This document shows, piece by piece, positions 32,534 to 42,850 of a stretch of 64,000 nucleotides of DNA. Each line of letters starts with the position of its first letter. Positions within the stretch are counted from its first letter, which is position 1. Source of the stretch: Geodermatophilaceae bacterium NBWT11 (GTDB taxonomy: Bacteria > Actinomycetota > Actinomycetes > Mycobacteriales > Geodermatophilaceae); NCBI GenBank assembly GCA_014218215.1, contig CP043652.1, positions 186,001 to 250,000 of the forward strand. The letters are read 5' to 3'. Both the position numbers and the translations under genes were made by a program. The notes beneath the pieces are model-generated. The model ran no database searches and was not told the origin of the DNA. It saw only the letters and a list, made by a program, of their open reading frames with translations.

Positions 32534-33673
32534 TCAGCGCTGGCTGCCGCCCCCGGTGACGTTCGCTCCGCGGGCGGAGGGCGGACCGTCGGCCGGGGTG
32601 GCGTCCGGGCTGCCGTCGCGGTCGCCCGGGCCCTGGACCTGGAGGCCGTCCTTCGTGGCCCCGGGGTCGCCGGCCGTCGTGGCGTGGCCCTTGCCGGCGG
32701 CCTCGTCCTTCTTGTTCTTCCGCAGGCTGAGCACCGTGGTGACGATCAGCGTGAGCAGGATGACCAGCAGGGAGAGCCAGGTCGGGATCTCCGGGATCAC
32801 GGTGATGTGCTCGCCGCCGTTGATGAAGGGCAGCTCGTTGGTGTGCAGCGCGTGGATGACCAGCTTGATGCCGATGAACCCGAGGATGACGGCGAGGCCG
32901 TAGGCCAGGTACACGAGGCGGTCGAGCAGGCCGTCGATGAGGAAGAACAGCTGACGCAGGCCGAGCAGGGAGAACGCATTGGCCGCGAAGACCAGGTAGG
33001 TCTCCTGGGTCAGACCGAAGATGGCCGGGATCGAGTCGACGGCGAAGATGATGTCCGCGGTGCCGATGGCGATCAGCGCGATGAACAACGGCGTGATGTA
33101 GCGCTTGCCGTCGATCTTCGTGGTCATCCGGTCGGAGTGGTACTCCTCGGTCGTCGGCACGGCCTTGCGGACGAGCTTGAGGATCCCGTTCTCCTTGAAC
33201 TCCTCCTCCTCGTCGTGGCCGCCGCTGCGGGCCTGCACGACGGCGGTGTAGATGAGGATCGCGCCGAAGAGGTAGAAGACCCAGCTGTAGTTCTCGATGG
33301 CCGCGGCACCGATGAAGATGAAGACGGTGCGCAGGACCAGCGCGAAGGCGATGCCGAACAGCAGCACCTTCTGCTGCAGTTCCCGTGGCACGCCGAAGCT
33401 GGCCATGATCAGCACGAAGACGAACAGGTTGTCGACGCTCAGTGCCTTCTCGGTGACGTACCCGGCGAAGTACTCACCGCCGAAGGTGCCGCCGGCGAAG
33501 ACCAGGACGCCGAGACCGAACAGGATCGCGATGCCGACGTAGACGGCCGACCAGGTGGCCGACTCCTTGAGCGAGGGGGCGTGCGGGGTGCGTACGTGGC
33601 CGACGAAGTCGAAGACGATCATGCCGACGATCGCAGCGACGGTGACAGCCCACACCCAGATGGGGACGTCCAA
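32534..33673 (-). CDS. TerC family integral membrane protein, riboswitch-controlled
   Basis: 379 residues, about nine helices, clearly paralogous to the downstream terC. Motifs TEKALSVDNLFVFV and TADIIFAVDSIPAIFG carry the membrane-embedded acidic residues; the cytosolic loop GGHDEEEEFKENG is acidic and could bind cations. A 60-residue polar tail ends the protein. The start is TTG (LDVPIW...), 8 bases after GGAGG, and that GGAGG is part of the switching helix of a yybP-ykoY riboswitch just upstream. A manganese-induced exporter is the likely role, known for such gene/riboswitch pairs and inferred here. Confidence 0.94.
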   Translation of the reverse strand: MDVPIWVWAVTVAAIVGMIVFDFVGHVRTPHAPSLKESATWSAVYVGIAILFGLGVLVFAGGTFGGEYFAGYVTEKALSVDNLFVFVLIMASFGVPRELQQKVLLFGIAFALVLRTVFIFIGAAAIENYSWVFYLFGAILIYTAVVQARSGGHDEEEEFKENGILKLVRKAVPTTEEYHSDRMTTKIDGKRYITPLFIALIAIGTADIIFAVDSIPAIFGLTQETYLVFAANAFSLLGLRQLFFLIDGLLDRLVYLAYGLAVILGFIGIKLVIHALHTNELPFINGGEHITVIPEIPTWLSLLVILLTLIVTTVLSLRKNKKDEAAGKGHATTAGDPGATKDGLQVQGPGDRDGSPDATPADGPPSARGANVTGGGSQR

Positions 33674-33681
33674 CGGTGGTT

Positions 33682-33806
33682 CCTCCGGTGAGTCTCAGAA
33701 GTGCACCGGAGGTCTCTCCCGCCGACCCGGGGGTCGACCGACAGCGCCGGAGGTCGATGGCGACCTCGTGTTGACGACAGCTGCCGCGGGGGATACTCCC
33801 CTCCAC
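33682..33806 (-). ncRNA. yybP-ykoY manganese riboswitch with anti-SD switch
   Basis: Read on the reverse strand, the leader of terC carries the class hallmarks in order: GGGGAGTA (from about 33801), GTCGTCAACAC (33768-33778) and GAGAGACCTCC (to about 33708). The closing helix P1 pairs GGAGG (33800-33804) with CCTCC (33708-33712). The 3' arm CCTCCGGTG (33704-33712) is also a perfect 9-bp partner of CACCGGAGG (33682-33690), which contains the terC ribosome site. The two pairings are mutually exclusive, so metal-stabilised P1 should free the ribosome site: a translational ON switch. The class is known to sense Mn2+; the switching model is my reading of the sequence. Confidence 0.88.
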
Positions 33807-33812
33807 GTGAAC

Positions 33813-33907
33813 CCGGGTATCGGCAGCAGGTGGCGCTTGCAAACGCCAACCAGTGCCCGTGCCGGACTCGAAGACGTGAACGACCCGGCCCCGCGCGGAG
33901 TTCCGGG
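33813..33907. other. Intergenic stretch upstream of the riboswitch
   Basis: It lies between the riboswitch and the 3' end of the histidine kinase gene. On the reverse strand a TTGCAA-like sequence precedes the riboswitch, but no matching TANNNT is clear. No gene was seen. Confidence 0.4.
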
Positions 33908-35278
33908 TCAGGCGGTGGGCTGGCTCACCGGCAGGCGGAGCCGGAAGTGCGCCCCGGCGGTGGACGGCTCGCAGGTCACGTCCCCACCGTGTGCGCGGGC
34001 GTGCCCGCGGGCGATGGGGAGGCCCAGACCCGCTCCCCCGTCCCGGCTGCGCGCGGCGTCCAGCCGGACGAGCCGTTCGAACACCCGCTCGCGGTCGGCC
34101 TCGGGCACGCCCGGCCCGTCGTCGGTCACGTCGGCCACCGCGTCGGGACCCTCCCGGTGCACCGCGACCCGGACCCGCCCGTCCGGCCCGGCCGCCCGGA
34201 CGGCGTTGCGCAGCAGGTTGTCCAGCACCTGGGCCACCCGGTCGGCATCGGCGGACAGCAGCACCGGGTGACCGGTGACCTGCACCGCTCCCCCGACCCG
34301 GCCGGCGACCGCCCGGGCCACGGCGGTCAGGTCGACGTCCTGCAGCGCGAGCTCGGGCGCGGCGCCGGCGTCCAGCCGGGCGACGTCGAGCAGGTCACCG
34401 ACCAGCCGCGCGGACCGGCGCAGCTCCCGCACCGCCCCGGCCAGCAGCTCCTCCCGGCGTTCCCGGGGCGGGTCGCCGCGCAGCACGGTCTCCACCGAGG
34501 CCTGGACGGCGGCCAGCGGGGTGCGCAGCTCGTGGGCGGCGTCCCCGAGCAAGTCCCGCATGCCGGCCTCGGCCCGCCGGGCCTGCCGCTCGGCACCCTC
34601 CAGCTCGTCGAGCATGTCGTCGAAGGCGGCGGCGGTGCGGCCGAGCTCGGTGTGCGGCCGGTCCGGGCGCAGCCGACGGCCCCGGTCGCCCGAGGTGATC
34701 GACCGGGCCAGCCCGGTCATCCGCCCCAGCGGCCGCAGGCCCACCCCCACCGTGCCGCTGACCAGCGCCGCGGCCAGCAGCAGGGTCACAGCGGCGGCCA
34801 CGGCCAGGACCCAGCGCAGCTGGGTGACCGCGTCGGTGATGGGACTCTGGTCGGCGACCAGGGTGATCCGGGCGCCGTCGGGCAGCTCCTCCTGGAGCAC
34901 GTAGGCATCGCCGGTGTCCTGCACCTGGCCCGGGTCCGGGCGCGCCGCCGGTCCGCCGGGTCCCGGACCGCCGGCAGGACCGGCCGGCGGGTCGGGGATG
35001 CCGCCGACCTCCTCGCCGTCCGCGGTCTGCAGCAGGGCCTGGACGGTGTCCCCGGTGACCGCGGCGACGACCTGCTCGTCGGTGCGCCCCTGCTCGACCA
35101 GGGTGGCCGCGATCTCGGCCCGGTCGACCAGCCGGTCCCGCAGGTCGCTGCGCAGCTGGGCACCCAGCGCCAGGTCCACGGTCACCCCGAGGACGACCAG
35201 CAGCACCGCGAGCAGGGCCAGCACCAGCAGGCTCACCCGGCGGCGCAGCGACGCCGTCGCCAGTCCGTCCCCGCTCAC
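33908..35278 (-). CDS. Sensor histidine kinase (OmpR-type system)
   Basis: 456 residues. Helix 1 at about 15-38, an extracytoplasmic sensor of some 115 residues with a Gly/Pro-rich loop, helix 2 at about 156-180, then HAMP. The HisKA H-box is HELRTPL with phospho-acceptor His249; the ATPase domain has N-box NLLRNAV (Asn358), DDGPGVP and GAGLGLPIARGHARAHGG. The GTG start at 35278 overlaps the response-regulator stop (GTGA); the frame stays open to 36400 only as a shadow. The signal is unknown. Its partner is the adjacent regulator. Confidence 0.95.
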   Translation of the reverse strand: MSGDGLATASLRRRVSLLVLALLAVLLVVLGVTVDLALGAQLRSDLRDRLVDRAEIAATLVEQGRTDEQVVAAVTGDTVQALLQTADGEEVGGIPDPPAGPAGGPGPGGPAARPDPGQVQDTGDAYVLQEELPDGARITLVADQSPITDAVTQLRWVLAVAAAVTLLLAAALVSGTVGVGLRPLGRMTGLARSITSGDRGRRLRPDRPHTELGRTAAAFDDMLDELEGAERQARRAEAGMRDLLGDAAHELRTPLAAVQASVETVLRGDPPRERREELLAGAVRELRRSARLVGDLLDVARLDAGAAPELALQDVDLTAVARAVAGRVGGAVQVTGHPVLLSADADRVAQVLDNLLRNAVRAAGPDGRVRVAVHREGPDAVADVTDDGPGVPEADRERVFERLVRLDAARSRDGGAGLGLPIARGHARAHGGDVTCEPSTAGAHFRLRLPVSQPTA

Positions 35279-35955
35279 GTCCGGACCGTGTAGCCCAGGC
35301 CGCGGACGGTGTGCACCACCCGCGGGCCGTGCGCCTCGAGCTTGCGGCGCAGGGCGCTCACGTGGACCTCGACCAGGTTGGGGTCGTAGTCCTCGTAGCC
35401 CCACACCTGGGTGAGGATCTGGGTCTTGCTCACCGTGCGGCCCCGGGCCCCCACCAGGTAGCCCAGCAACCGCAGCTCGGTGGCGGTCAGCTCGAGCCGG
35501 TGCCCGGCGCGGGTCGCCGTCCCGGCGGGCTCGTCGACCACCAGGTCGCCCACCTCGACGGCGCCGGGCCAGGCACCCCGGCGGTTGAGCACCGCGCGCA
35601 CCCGGGCGACCAGCTCGGCCATCGCGAACGGCTTGACCAGGTAGTCGTCGGCTCCGGCGGCGAAGCCGGCCAGCCGGTCGGGCACCGCGTCCCGGGCGGT
35701 GAGGACGACGATGCCGGCGTCCCCCGCCGCCCGGACGTCTCCGGCCAGCGCCAGCCCGTCCCGCCCGGGCAGCATCACGTCGAGCACGACCAGGTCCGGG
35801 CGGAACCCGGCCAGGTCGGCGGCCAGCGTCGTCCCGTCGGCCCGCCCCTCGACCAGGCAGCCCTCCTCCGCCAGCGCGGTCACCACTCCCTCCCGGATCG
35901 CGGTCTCGTCCTCGACCACGAGCACCCGGGGTCGCGCTCTCTGCTCGGTCTGCAC
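35275..35955 (-). CDS. OmpR/PhoB-family response regulator
   Basis: 226 residues. The receiver domain has acidic pocket Glu15-Asp16, phospho-acceptor Asp59 (VVLDVMLPGRDG), Thr86 and Lys108 (LVKPF). The C-terminal winged helix ends VVHTVRGLGYTVRT, typical of OmpR/PhoB. It is translated first and coupled to the kinase by a GTGA overlap. Its promoter region is shared with a divergent exported-protein gene and contains two pairs of 11-bp-spaced direct repeats, the expected binding pattern for this family, suggesting autoregulation. Confidence 0.95.
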   Translation of the reverse strand: MQTEQRARPRVLVVEDETAIREGVVTALAEEGCLVEGRADGTTLAADLAGFRPDLVVLDVMLPGRDGLALAGDVRAAGDAGIVVLTARDAVPDRLAGFAAGADDYLVKPFAMAELVARVRAVLNRRGAWPGAVEVGDLVVDEPAGTATRAGHRLELTATELRLLGYLVGARGRTVSKTQILTQVWGYEDYDPNLVEVHVSALRRKLEAHGPRVVHTVRGLGYTVRT

Positions 35956-35979
35956 GGCAGCGATGGTGCCCCGCGCTCC

Positions 35980-36033
35980 CTGAAGGTGCGCTGAAGAACC
36001 GGTCCAGGGGCACTCGCTTCAGGGTGGGTTCAG
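35980..36033. promoter_or_regulatory. Two divergent direct-repeat pairs, likely OmpR-type boxes
   Basis: On the plus strand TTCAG occurs at 36018-36022 and again at 36029-36033, exactly 11 bases apart. On the minus strand the same pentamer occurs in the pair at 35980-35984 and 35991-35995 (plus-strand CTGAA), again 11 bases apart. Each pair points towards one of the two divergent genes. One-turn-spaced half-sites are the standard target form for OmpR/PhoB regulators, so these are probably operators of the adjacent regulator. Confidence 0.6.
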
Positions 36034-36096
36034 GTCCGGCGCACACGGTGGGGACCAGCGCCGCTCCTCCGAGCGGCCCCCAGCACTGGAGGAACC

Positions 36097-36864
36097 GTGA
36101 ACCGCTCCGCTCTCCCCACCACCCGCACCCGCCGCTGGACCGCCGGGGTCGTCGGCGGCGCCGTCGCCGGTGCGGTGCTGCTCGGCGGCGGGGTCGCCCT
36201 CGCCGACGGCGGCAGCTCCACCACCGAAGCCCCCACCACCGAAGCCCCCACCACCGAGGCGCCCGCCACCGACGCCCCGGCCGCCGGTGCCCCCGCTCCG
36301 GGTGACGGCCCCGTCGGCCCCGGTGCCGACGGCGAGCGACCCACCCCGCCGGCCGACGGCGAGGCCCCGACGCCCCCCGCCGACGGCGAGGCCCCCACAC
36401 CCCCGGCCGACGGCGAGGCCCCCGCGGGCGGTCCGGCCGCCGGCGGCCCGGGCGCCGAGGGCGACCGGCTGGTCGGGACCGTCACGGCGGTCTCGGACTC
36501 CGCACTCACCCTGACCGACGACACCGGCGAGACCCACGAGCTCACCCTGACCGACGACACCCGCATCGGCGGCGGCCCCGGCGAGGAGGGGTCGGTCGCC
36601 GACCTCGCCACCGGCGACCGGGTCGAGGTCCGGGCCACCGACGGCACCGCCAGCGAGGTCCGCGAGGCCCTGGCCCACGTGGACGGCGTCGTCGTCTCCG
36701 TGGACGGCACCGACCTGACCGTGGTCACCACCCCCGGCCTGCACGTCGACGTGGACGCCGCGGCGCTGTCCGAGGTGCCCGCGGTGGGTGACGACGTGCA
36801 CCTGAGCGGCACGGTCACCGACGACACCGTGGTCGCCACCGACACCGCCGTCGGGCCGCGATGA
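36097..36864 (+). CDS. Exported DUF5666-like protein
   Basis: 255 residues. An N-terminal basic/hydrophobic signal (about residues 1-37, ending GGGVALA) leads to a disordered Thr/Pro/Ala linker with tandem repeats TTEAP and PTPPADGEA, then two beta-rich DUF5666-like modules (about 124-185 and 190-255) with the pattern GTVTAVSDSALTLTDDTG and LATGDRVEVRATDG. It is probably secreted or membrane-associated by its uncleaved signal. The GTG start has GGAGG 5 bases upstream. It is the first gene of a three-gene unit divergent from the two-component system and probably its target. Confidence 0.82.
   Translation: MNRSALPTTRTRRWTAGVVGGAVAGAVLLGGGVALADGGSSTTEAPTTEAPTTEAPATDAPAAGAPAPGDGPVGPGADGERPTPPADGEAPTPPADGEAPTPPADGEAPAGGPAAGGPGAEGDRLVGTVTAVSDSALTLTDDTGETHELTLTDDTRIGGGPGEEGSVADLATGDRVEVRATDGTASEVREALAHVDGVVVSVDGTDLTVVTTPGLHVDVDAAALSEVPAVGDDVHLSGTVTDDTVVATDTAVGPR
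36220..36425 (+). repeat. Short tandem repeats in the DUF5666-like gene
   Basis: Three copies of a 15-base unit encoding TTEAP (from about 36220) and three to four copies of a unit encoding PADGEAPTP (about 36340-36425) make a flexible linker. They lie within one coding frame and are not CRISPR or IS-like. Confidence 0.75.
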
Positions 36865-37367
36865 CCGGCCCGCTCTGGGTCGACCTGGTCCTGCTGGCGC
36901 TCCTGGTCGCCGGCGCGGTCGCCGGCTGGCGGCGCGGGGGGCTGCGGCTGGCCGGGTCGGTGGCCGGGCTGGTCGTCGGCCTCGCCGTGGGGCTGGCCGT
37001 GGTGCCGGCACTCGCCGCCGACCTGACCGGCAGCACCGCCCGGCTCGTCGAGGTGGTCGGGGTCCTGCTGGTGGGCGCACTGGGCTCGGCACTGGGCCGT
37101 GGGCTCGGCGGCCTCCTGGCCACCGTGCTGGCCCGGCTCCACCTGTCGCTGCTGGACCGGGCGGCCGGCGCGGTCAGCGGGCTCGTGCTCGCCGCCGTGC
37201 TGGTGGGTGCCGGTCTGGCGCTGCTGTCCACCGGACCCGGCCCCGCCGGGGAGTGGCTGGCCACCGCCCGGGCCTCGCAGCTGGGGTCGGCGGCGACCGC
37301 GGTCGCGGACCAGGCGCTGACCCTGGTGCGGACGCAGGCACCGGGCCTCCCGGGCGGTGCCCGGTGA
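36861..37367 (+). CDS. CvpA-family membrane protein
   Basis: 168 residues, four hydrophobic helices, with the CvpA/colicin V production family start WVDLVLLALLVAGAVAGWRRGGLR and LGRGLGGLLATVLARLHLSLLDRAAGAVSG. In Mycobacterium the related MarP fuses this domain to a serine protease; here there is no protease part. The ATG overlaps the stop of the DUF5666-like gene (ATGA), so the two are translationally coupled. Function is unknown; membrane location is secure. Confidence 0.82.
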   Translation: MTGPLWVDLVLLALLVAGAVAGWRRGGLRLAGSVAGLVVGLAVGLAVVPALAADLTGSTARLVEVVGVLLVGALGSALGRGLGGLLATVLARLHLSLLDRAAGAVSGLVLAAVLVGAGLALLSTGPGPAGEWLATARASQLGSAATAVADQALTLVRTQAPGLPGGAR

Positions 37368-37903
37368 CCTGGCGGGACGGCGACACCGCCGAGTTCCCCG
37401 CGGTGCCGGCCGGCCGGGAGCCCACCCACGTGGTGGGCCCCTGGGCGCTGGGCACCCGGGGCACCGACGACGACTGGGAGTACTGGCGCGACGCCGGCCC
37501 GGACCGGGACCCGGTGCGGGAGCCTGCGGCGCCGTCGGGGCGTCGGCGGCAACTGCTCGTCGGGTCGGCGATCGGCGCGGCCGCGCTGGCCCTGGTGGTG
37601 GGGGTCGCCGTCGGCGCCGGGGCCGCGATCAGCCCCGACGTCAGCAGCGCGGACCCCACGGTGAGCGTCTCGACGACCTCCCCCTCGGAGACGGACCCCA
37701 CCGAGTCGGACCCCACCGAGTCGGACCCCACCGAGACGGACCCCACCGAGACGGACCCGGCTCCCGGGGACCCGGCGGACGACCCCGCCGCCGCGGACGA
37801 GGAGCGGCCCGGGCCGGGTGGTCCGGCCGACCCGGCGGACGGCCCTGAGGGTGGACCGCCGGCCGGCGGTCCGGCGGGTGGCCCCGCCGGTCCCGGCGGC
37901 TGA
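37364..37903 (+). CDS. Single-pass membrane protein with repetitive extracellular tail
   Basis: 179 residues. A cytosolic N-terminus (about 60 residues) with WALGTRGTDDDWEYWRD is followed by one helix (about 65-87) and an extracytoplasmic low-complexity tail with five copies of a DPTES/DPTET unit and then a Gly/Pro-rich end. No domain is recognised. The GTG start overlaps the CvpA-like stop (GTGA); a longer frame exists upstream but lies inside that gene. It is the last gene before a strong hairpin, completing the three-gene unit. Confidence 0.75.
   Translation: MTWRDGDTAEFPAVPAGREPTHVVGPWALGTRGTDDDWEYWRDAGPDRDPVREPAAPSGRRRQLLVGSAIGAAALALVVGVAVGAGAAISPDVSSADPTVSVSTTSPSETDPTESDPTESDPTETDPTETDPAPGDPADDPAAADEERPGPGGPADPADGPEGGPPAGGPAGGPAGPGG
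37684..37757 (+). repeat. 15-base tandem repeats (DPTES/T)
   Basis: About five near-identical 15-base units in one coding frame encode the acidic Thr/Asp/Pro stalk of the single-pass membrane protein. Copy number could vary by slippage. Confidence 0.75.
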
Positions 37904-37917
37904 CCCCGGACGCGACC

Positions 37918-37955
37918 GAGCCCCGGCCGGCACCCGTGGGTGCCGGCCGGGGCTC
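37918..37955. terminator. Convergent terminator before uvrB
   Basis: A perfect 18-bp inverted repeat (37918-37935 / 37938-37955) between the end of the three-gene unit and the end of uvrB. It probably acts in both directions. Confidence 0.8.
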
Positions 37956-37978
37956 GTCCGTCGGGGTGTGCCCCGGCG

Positions 37979-40102
37979 TCAGGCGTGCGCCTGGTCGAAC
38001 TGCCGCAGCTCCCGCTTCAGCTCGTTCAGCTCGTCGCGCAGGCGGGCGGCGACCTCGAACTGCAGCTCGCGGGCCGCGGAGAGCATCTGGTCGTTCATTT
38101 CGGTGATCATGTCGGCCAGCGCGGCCCGGGGCAGCCCCTCGACGTCGATCGACCCCGCCTTGGCCTTGCCCTTGGACTTCGAGGACAGCCCGGGGACCGG
38201 GGCCTTCCCCCGGGACTGCTGGCGACCGGACCCGCCGAACTGCTCGGTGGCGGCCTCGGCCTCCTCGCTGGCCTTGTAGATGCCGTCGAGGATGTCCACG
38301 ATCTTCTTCCGCAGCGGCTGCGGGTCGACGCCGTGGGCGGTGTTGTAGGCGACCTGCTTCTCCCGGCGCCGCGAGGTCTCGTCGATCGCCTGGGCCATCG
38401 ACGGGGTGATCTTGTCGGCGTACATGTGCACCTGGCCCGAGACATTGCGGGCGGCGCGGCCGATGGTCTGGATCAGCGAGGTGCCCGAGCGGAGGAAGCC
38501 CTCCTTGTCGGCGTCGAGGATCGCGACCAGGGACACCTCCGGGAGGTCGAGGCCCTCGCGGAGCAGGTTGATCCCGACCAGCACGTCGTACTCGCCCTGC
38601 CGCAGCTCGCGCAGCAGCTCGACCCGGCGCAGGGTGTCGACCTCCGAGTGCAGGTACCGCACCTTGATGCCCAGCTCGAGCAGGTAGTCGGTGAGGTCCT
38701 CGCTCATCTTCTTGGTCAGCGTGGTGACCAGGATCCGCTCGTCCTTCTCGGTGCGGGTGCGGATCTCGTGCACCAGGTCGTCGATCTGGCCCTTGGTCGG
38801 CTTGACCACGATCTCGGGGTCGACCAGGCCGGTGGGCCGGATGACCTGCTCGACGAACTCGCCCTGGGTGCGGCCCAGCTCGTACTTGCCCGGGGTGGCC
38901 GAGAGGTAGACGGCCTGACCGATGCGGTCGGTGAACTCCTCCCACTTCAGCGGGCGGTTGTCCATCGCCGAGGGCAGCCGGAAGCCGTGGTCGACCAGGG
39001 TGCGCTTGCGGCTCATGTCGCCCTCGTACATGCCGCCGATCTGCGGCACGGTCACGTGCGACTCGTCGATGACGAGCAGGAAGTCGTCCGGGAAGTAGTC
39101 GATGAGGCACGAGCCGGCGGTGCCGGCGCCACGGCCGTCGATGTGCCGGGAGTAGTTCTCGATCCCGGAGCAGAAGCCGACCTGGCGCATCATCTCGATG
39201 TCGTAGGTGGTGCGCATGCGCAGCCGCTGGGACTCCAGGAGCTTGCCCTGCTTGTCCAGCTCGGCCAGCCGCCCCTCGAGCTCGGCCTCGATGCCGCCGA
39301 TGGCGCGTTCCATGCGCTCGGGGCCGGCGACGTAGTGCGTGGCCGGGAAGACGTAGAGCTCCTGGACCTCGCGGACGACCTCGCCGGTGAGCGGGTGCAG
39401 GTAGTACAGCCGCTCGACCTCGTCGCCGAACATCTCGATCCGGACCGCGAGCTCCTCGTAGACCGGGAACACCTCGATGGTGTCGCCGCGGACCCGGAAC
39501 GTGCCGCGGGTGAAGGCCAGGTCGTTGCGGGTGTACTGCTCGGTGACCAGGGTGCGCAGCAGCTCGTCGCGGTCGCGCTCCTGGCCCAGGGAGATCTTCA
39601 GCGCCCGGTCGACGTACTCCTGCGGGGTGCCCAGGCCGTAGATGCAGGACACCGTGGAGACCACCACGACGTCGCGCCGGGTGAGCAGGCTCTGGGTGGC
39701 CGAGTGCCGCAACCGCTCCACCTCCTCGTTGATCGAGGAGTCCTTCTCGATGTAGGTGTCGGTCTGCGGGACGTACGCCTCGGGTTGGTAGTAGTCGTAG
39801 TAGGAGACGAAGTACTCCACCGCGTTGTTGGGCAGCAGTTCCTTGAACTCGTTGGCCAGCTGCGCGGCGAGGGTCTTGTTCGGCGCCATCACCAGGGTGG
39901 GCCGCTGCACCTGCTCGATCAGCCAGGCCGTGGTCGCCGACTTGCCCGTGCCGGTGGCACCCAGCAGCACGGTGTCCTTCTGGCCGGCGTTGACCGCGGT
40001 CGCCAGCTCCTTGATCGCCGTCGGCTGGTCACCCGAGGGCACGAACTCGCTGATCACCTCGAAGGTGCCCTGCGTGGGCTTCAGACCGGTCTTCGTCGTC
40101 AC
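37979..40102 (-). CDS. uvrB: Excinuclease ABC subunit B
   Basis: 707 residues. UvrB is the DNA-damage-verifying helicase-like subunit that UvrA loads and UvrC cuts next to. It has Walker [14 protein letters not shown], the beta-hairpin [21 protein letters not shown] region, helicase motifs VYLSATP and QTIGRAARN, and a C-terminal UVR domain ([28 protein letters not shown] region) for UvrC. The GTG at 40102 gives the normal N-terminus ([15 protein letters not shown]); a longer frame to 40243 lacks similarity. TACCGT lies 6 bases upstream of the GTG, suggesting leaderless transcription. The sequence shows no LexA box. Confidence 0.97.
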   Translation of the reverse strand: MTTKTGLKPTQGTFEVISEFVPSGDQPTAIKELATAVNAGQKDTVLLGATGTGKSATTAWLIEQVQRPTLVMAPNKTLAAQLANEFKELLPNNAVEYFVSYYDYYQPEAYVPQTDTYIEKDSSINEEVERLRHSATQSLLTRRDVVVVSTVSCIYGLGTPQEYVDRALKISLGQERDRDELLRTLVTEQYTRNDLAFTRGTFRVRGDTIEVFPVYEELAVRIEMFGDEVERLYYLHPLTGEVVREVQELYVFPATHYVAGPERMERAIGGIEAELEGRLAELDKQGKLLESQRLRMRTTYDIEMMRQVGFCSGIENYSRHIDGRGAGTAGSCLIDYFPDDFLLVIDESHVTVPQIGGMYEGDMSRKRTLVDHGFRLPSAMDNRPLKWEEFTDRIGQAVYLSATPGKYELGRTQGEFVEQVIRPTGLVDPEIVVKPTKGQIDDLVHEIRTRTEKDERILVTTLTKKMSEDLTDYLLELGIKVRYLHSEVDTLRRVELLRELRQGEYDVLVGINLLREGLDLPEVSLVAILDADKEGFLRSGTSLIQTIGRAARNVSGQVHMYADKITPSMAQAIDETSRRREKQVAYNTAHGVDPQPLRKKIVDILDGIYKASEEAEAATEQFGGSGRQQSRGKAPVPGLSSKSKGKAKAGSIDVEGLPRAALADMITEMNDQMLSAARELQFEVAARLRDELNELKRELRQFDQAHA

Positions 40103-40108
40103 GCCCCG

Positions 40109-40114
40109 ACGGTA
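40109..40114 (-). promoter_or_regulatory. Start-proximal -10 element of uvrB
   Basis: TACCGT on the reverse strand ends 6 bases before the GTG at 40102. The spacing fits a leaderless mRNA and supports that start. Confidence 0.4.
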
Positions 40115-40235
40115 CGACGGGGGTACGACAGAAACCCGGCGACGACGTCCGGACCCCTCCCGGCACCCCTGGCCGGCACCCCGACGGGACGTCCCACCGA
40201 CCCCAGGAGTGACGTGTGGGACGTAATTACACGGT

Positions 40236-40301
40236 TGTGACACACGGGGTGTGAAGACCCCGTCACAGGGGGTTGTGGGGCCGGGTGCCCAGCCCTAGCG
40301 T
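40236..40301 (+). promoter_or_regulatory. glgX-treY promoter with upstream operator-like repeats
   Basis: TTGTGG (40273-40278), a 17-base spacer and TAGCGT (40296-40301) make a good housekeeping-type promoter, so transcription would start near 40308. Immediately upstream, an AT-richer patch carries TGTGA at 40236-40240 and again at 40250-40254, the latter facing TCACA at 40263-40267 with 8 bases between. The position suits an activator, but the 8-base gap is not the 6 of a CRP site. Confidence 0.5.
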
Positions 40302-40307
40302 CGGTGG

Positions 40308-40738
40308 TGCAGGACGACGGGGACAGCGTCAGCCGCACCGAACGGCCCGGGCACGCACCGGGTACCGCGGGGCGACGACGAGATCCGGTACCACCCGGGA
40401 CACCGGGCACGGCCGGACCCGCCCCTGCCCGACTCGAGGCCCTCCACGGACACCGTGGGGGGCCTCGTCGCGTCCCACCCGCAGACCGCCCGACCGGGCC
40501 GTGCGCGACGGCACGCACCGCACGCCCGGCGGACCGGGCCGGCTCTTGGCAGACTCCTCCCGACGACCGTGACCCGATCGTCGCGGCGGACGCGTGTCCC
40601 CCGCCTCGTCCGTGGGCACCGTCCGTGGGCACCGCAGCCCCGACCCGGTCACCGACCAGCCGCCCCCGGCGGCACCCCGCACGACCCGCAGGTCCCCGGA
40701 CGTCCGGGAACCGCCCACAGCAGGAGGAACGCCACCAC
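40308..40738 (+). other. Long structured leader of glgX
   Basis: About 430 bases lie between the predicted transcription start and the glgX ATG. The glgX frame is open through it, but the encoded residues are low-complexity and unlike GlgX. Structures seen: a 13-bp hairpin with one G-U pair (40436-40448 / 40454-40466), a perfect 13-base tandem duplication (40608-40633) and a 22-base near-palindrome (40691-40712) just before the AGGAGG ribosome site. No known riboswitch class or small gene was recognised. This is most of the 636-base gene-free stretch between uvrB and glgX. Confidence 0.4.

Positions 40739-42846
<2,108 letters not shown>

Positions 42847-42850
<4 letters not shown>

Noticed and set aside
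36220-36425. A CRISPR-like repeat array
   Set aside because: The repeats are short, contiguous, in one coding frame, and have no spacers or cas genes.
40250-40267. A CRP-like TGTGA...TCACA site upstream of glgX
   Set aside because: The gap is 8 bases and the CRP consensus needs 6, so I report it only as an operator-like repeat.
40304-40738. An N-terminal extension of GlgX by 145 residues
   Set aside because: The residues are low-complexity and unlike the family; AGGAGG and a normal GlgX N-terminus point to 40739.
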